Shown here piece after piece: positions 62,862 through 64,000 of a stretch of 64,000 nt of DNA (positions are counted from its first letter, which is position 1; each line of letters opens with the position of its first letter). The position numbers were made by a program, and so were the translations under genes. Source of the DNA: Toxonevra muliebris (Eukaryota > Arthropoda > Insecta > Diptera > Pallopteridae); assembly GCA_963691655.1 (NCBI GenBank), contig OY829327.1, positions 88,235,471 through 88,299,470 on the forward strand. The letters run 5' to 3'. The notes below the pieces were generated by a model. That model worked only from the letters and a program-made list of their open reading frames with translations, had not been told where the DNA came from and searched no databases.

Positions 62862-64000
62862 CATGTTTATTAAATTTAGTTTTATATTAGCTGCGTCTTA
62901 TTCGCCATTTGCTTCTAGTTATGTATAACTAGCAGCAATAATTGTATAGGAAAACAACAACAAAGCGGCAGAGATACCACGTATAATAATAGCTGTTATG
63001 TATACTTAACAAGTTGCTTAACTACATCAAATTCTATTGTGAACTGCTAATAGCGAAACAAGAAGCATGACAGTTTGCCAAAAAATAGAATAGGAAAATA
63101 TTTGAAATGTCTGGCGGTGAAAATAAGTTAAAATCATCGTTAAATATTCTTATAAAGAGTAAAAACTAAAAACAATGCCTGCAATTGACCGCAATGAGTG
63201 GGATCCATTAAAATGTTTCACCTCTAGCTGCTGAGCAGTTTCACTGTGAATAACATTATAATGAAAAAAAGACTTAACAACTTGCTCGTTTTATTCGCAC
63301 ATGTTAAACTGACTGTCGAATAAAACACAGCTATTGTGACTTACACCAAATTTATGACGGACGCATTTTAAGGAATCGTGAGTTTTGTAATGAAAAAAGC
63401 AATTGTTAAAGAATTTCTTATTCAAAATATAACAAAAATATTTTTCAAAATATTTTTAAACTCAAAGCAATATTGAATTAAATTTTTGTAAGTAGATATA
63501 ATAAAGACTATTAAAAATAAAAATCAAAATTTTATAGTAAATCTTAAAAATAGATGTTTTTAAGTCTTTTTCCTTGACTGGTTGATGAATTGAAGGAATA
63601 TAAGGGAGTCAGTCCATCATGTCACTCTTTTTGCAACTGTTACCACTCTTGGGAACGTAAACAAACGGCATTGCTGTATTTCATAAAAATTTTGTTAGGA
63701 TTTGAGTTGTTTTTTTAGTTTTAGCTCTGAATGTTCTTCAAATTCACTACGTATTTCCTAATAAAATATGGTGTAAGGATTGTCATTTTCAAAACGCAAC
63801 CATTTAATTCGCAGCCAGTTCACAGCCTTTTTTTGTTGGTTAATTGTGGTTTGGTATACCGTTGTTTTGGTTCCCGCTATTATATTATACCACGCGTTTC
63901 GTTCTAAATAACCATAACTTTCTTGATCACTGACTTACACCACTTTTGCTCTCAACACTATCGCCATTCCGTCTACAGGCAAACAGTTGAACCTAGACTT
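62862..64000. other. AT-rich non-coding DNA with solo MITE ends
   Basis: No gene is supported. The motif TGACTTACACCACTTTTGC at 63931-63949 matches the MITE terminus above; it could be the far end of a larger element spanning about 62640-63955. Confidence 0.45.

Overview
The window is AT-rich nuclear DNA of a higher fly (schizophoran Diptera). Evidence: fly-type core promoters (TATA plus TCAGTT; Inr plus DPE), abundant CA/GT/CATA microsatellites, and a dense mix of mariner, ITmD37E-like, hAT, piggyBac, RTE and R1-clade elements. A short interspersed module (about 27450-27530 and 55728-55808) resembles repeats I associate with tephritid fruit flies. That placement is tentative. No complete host protein-coding gene was found.

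1-10.1 kb is most of a Polinton/Maverick (virus-like self-synthesising transposon), cut by the left window edge. In order it has protein-primed DNA polymerase B (+, 5' end off-window); a leftward morphogenesis cassette of PLA2/pVI-like protein, adenain-like protease, penton-like minor capsid, a 48-codon small ORF and major capsid; then a rightward cassette of packaging ATPase, a DUF8207-like protein, a fibre-like protein and a chromodomain integrase; then two small genes. No premature stop was seen in any of these frames, so the copy looks young. The standout feature is a canonical A_AAA_AAC heptamer directly before the stop codon of the PLA2/pVI frame. The -1 frame there runs straight into the protease, which lacks an upstream ATG, so programmed -1 frameshifting is likely. 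Two gene pairs overlap as ATGA.

10.4-12.1 kb is repeat-only DNA: degenerate ~200-bp repeats, then an array of ~54-bp perfect hairpins separated by ATTCCCC-type heptamers, with spacers of 66, 73 and 80 bp.

12-19 kb holds a long-inverted-repeat transposon, a MITE, AT-rich inverted arms and the 3' relic of an R1-clade LINE. 19.5-21.4 kb looks like a TATA-less host promoter, a long 5' leader and a tiny first coding exon ending at a GTAAGC donor. If so, much of the rest is a giant first intron.

22-64 kb is intron-like or intergenic sequence full of mobile elements: a 2.5-kb element with ~0.5-kb inverted repeats and a C2HC-type coding relic that is itself interrupted by a SINE; a mariner; a hAT-like element with a perfect 8-bp target duplication and a nested repeat with a G21 run; two ITmD37E-like elements with unrelated termini, one nested in an RTE LINE; a second hAT-like element filled with degenerate GGTCTGAATTTT repeats; an internally deleted piggyBac-like element; a tRNA-derived SINE; and a 5'-truncated R1-clade LINE lying inside telomere-like (TTAGG)n sequence.
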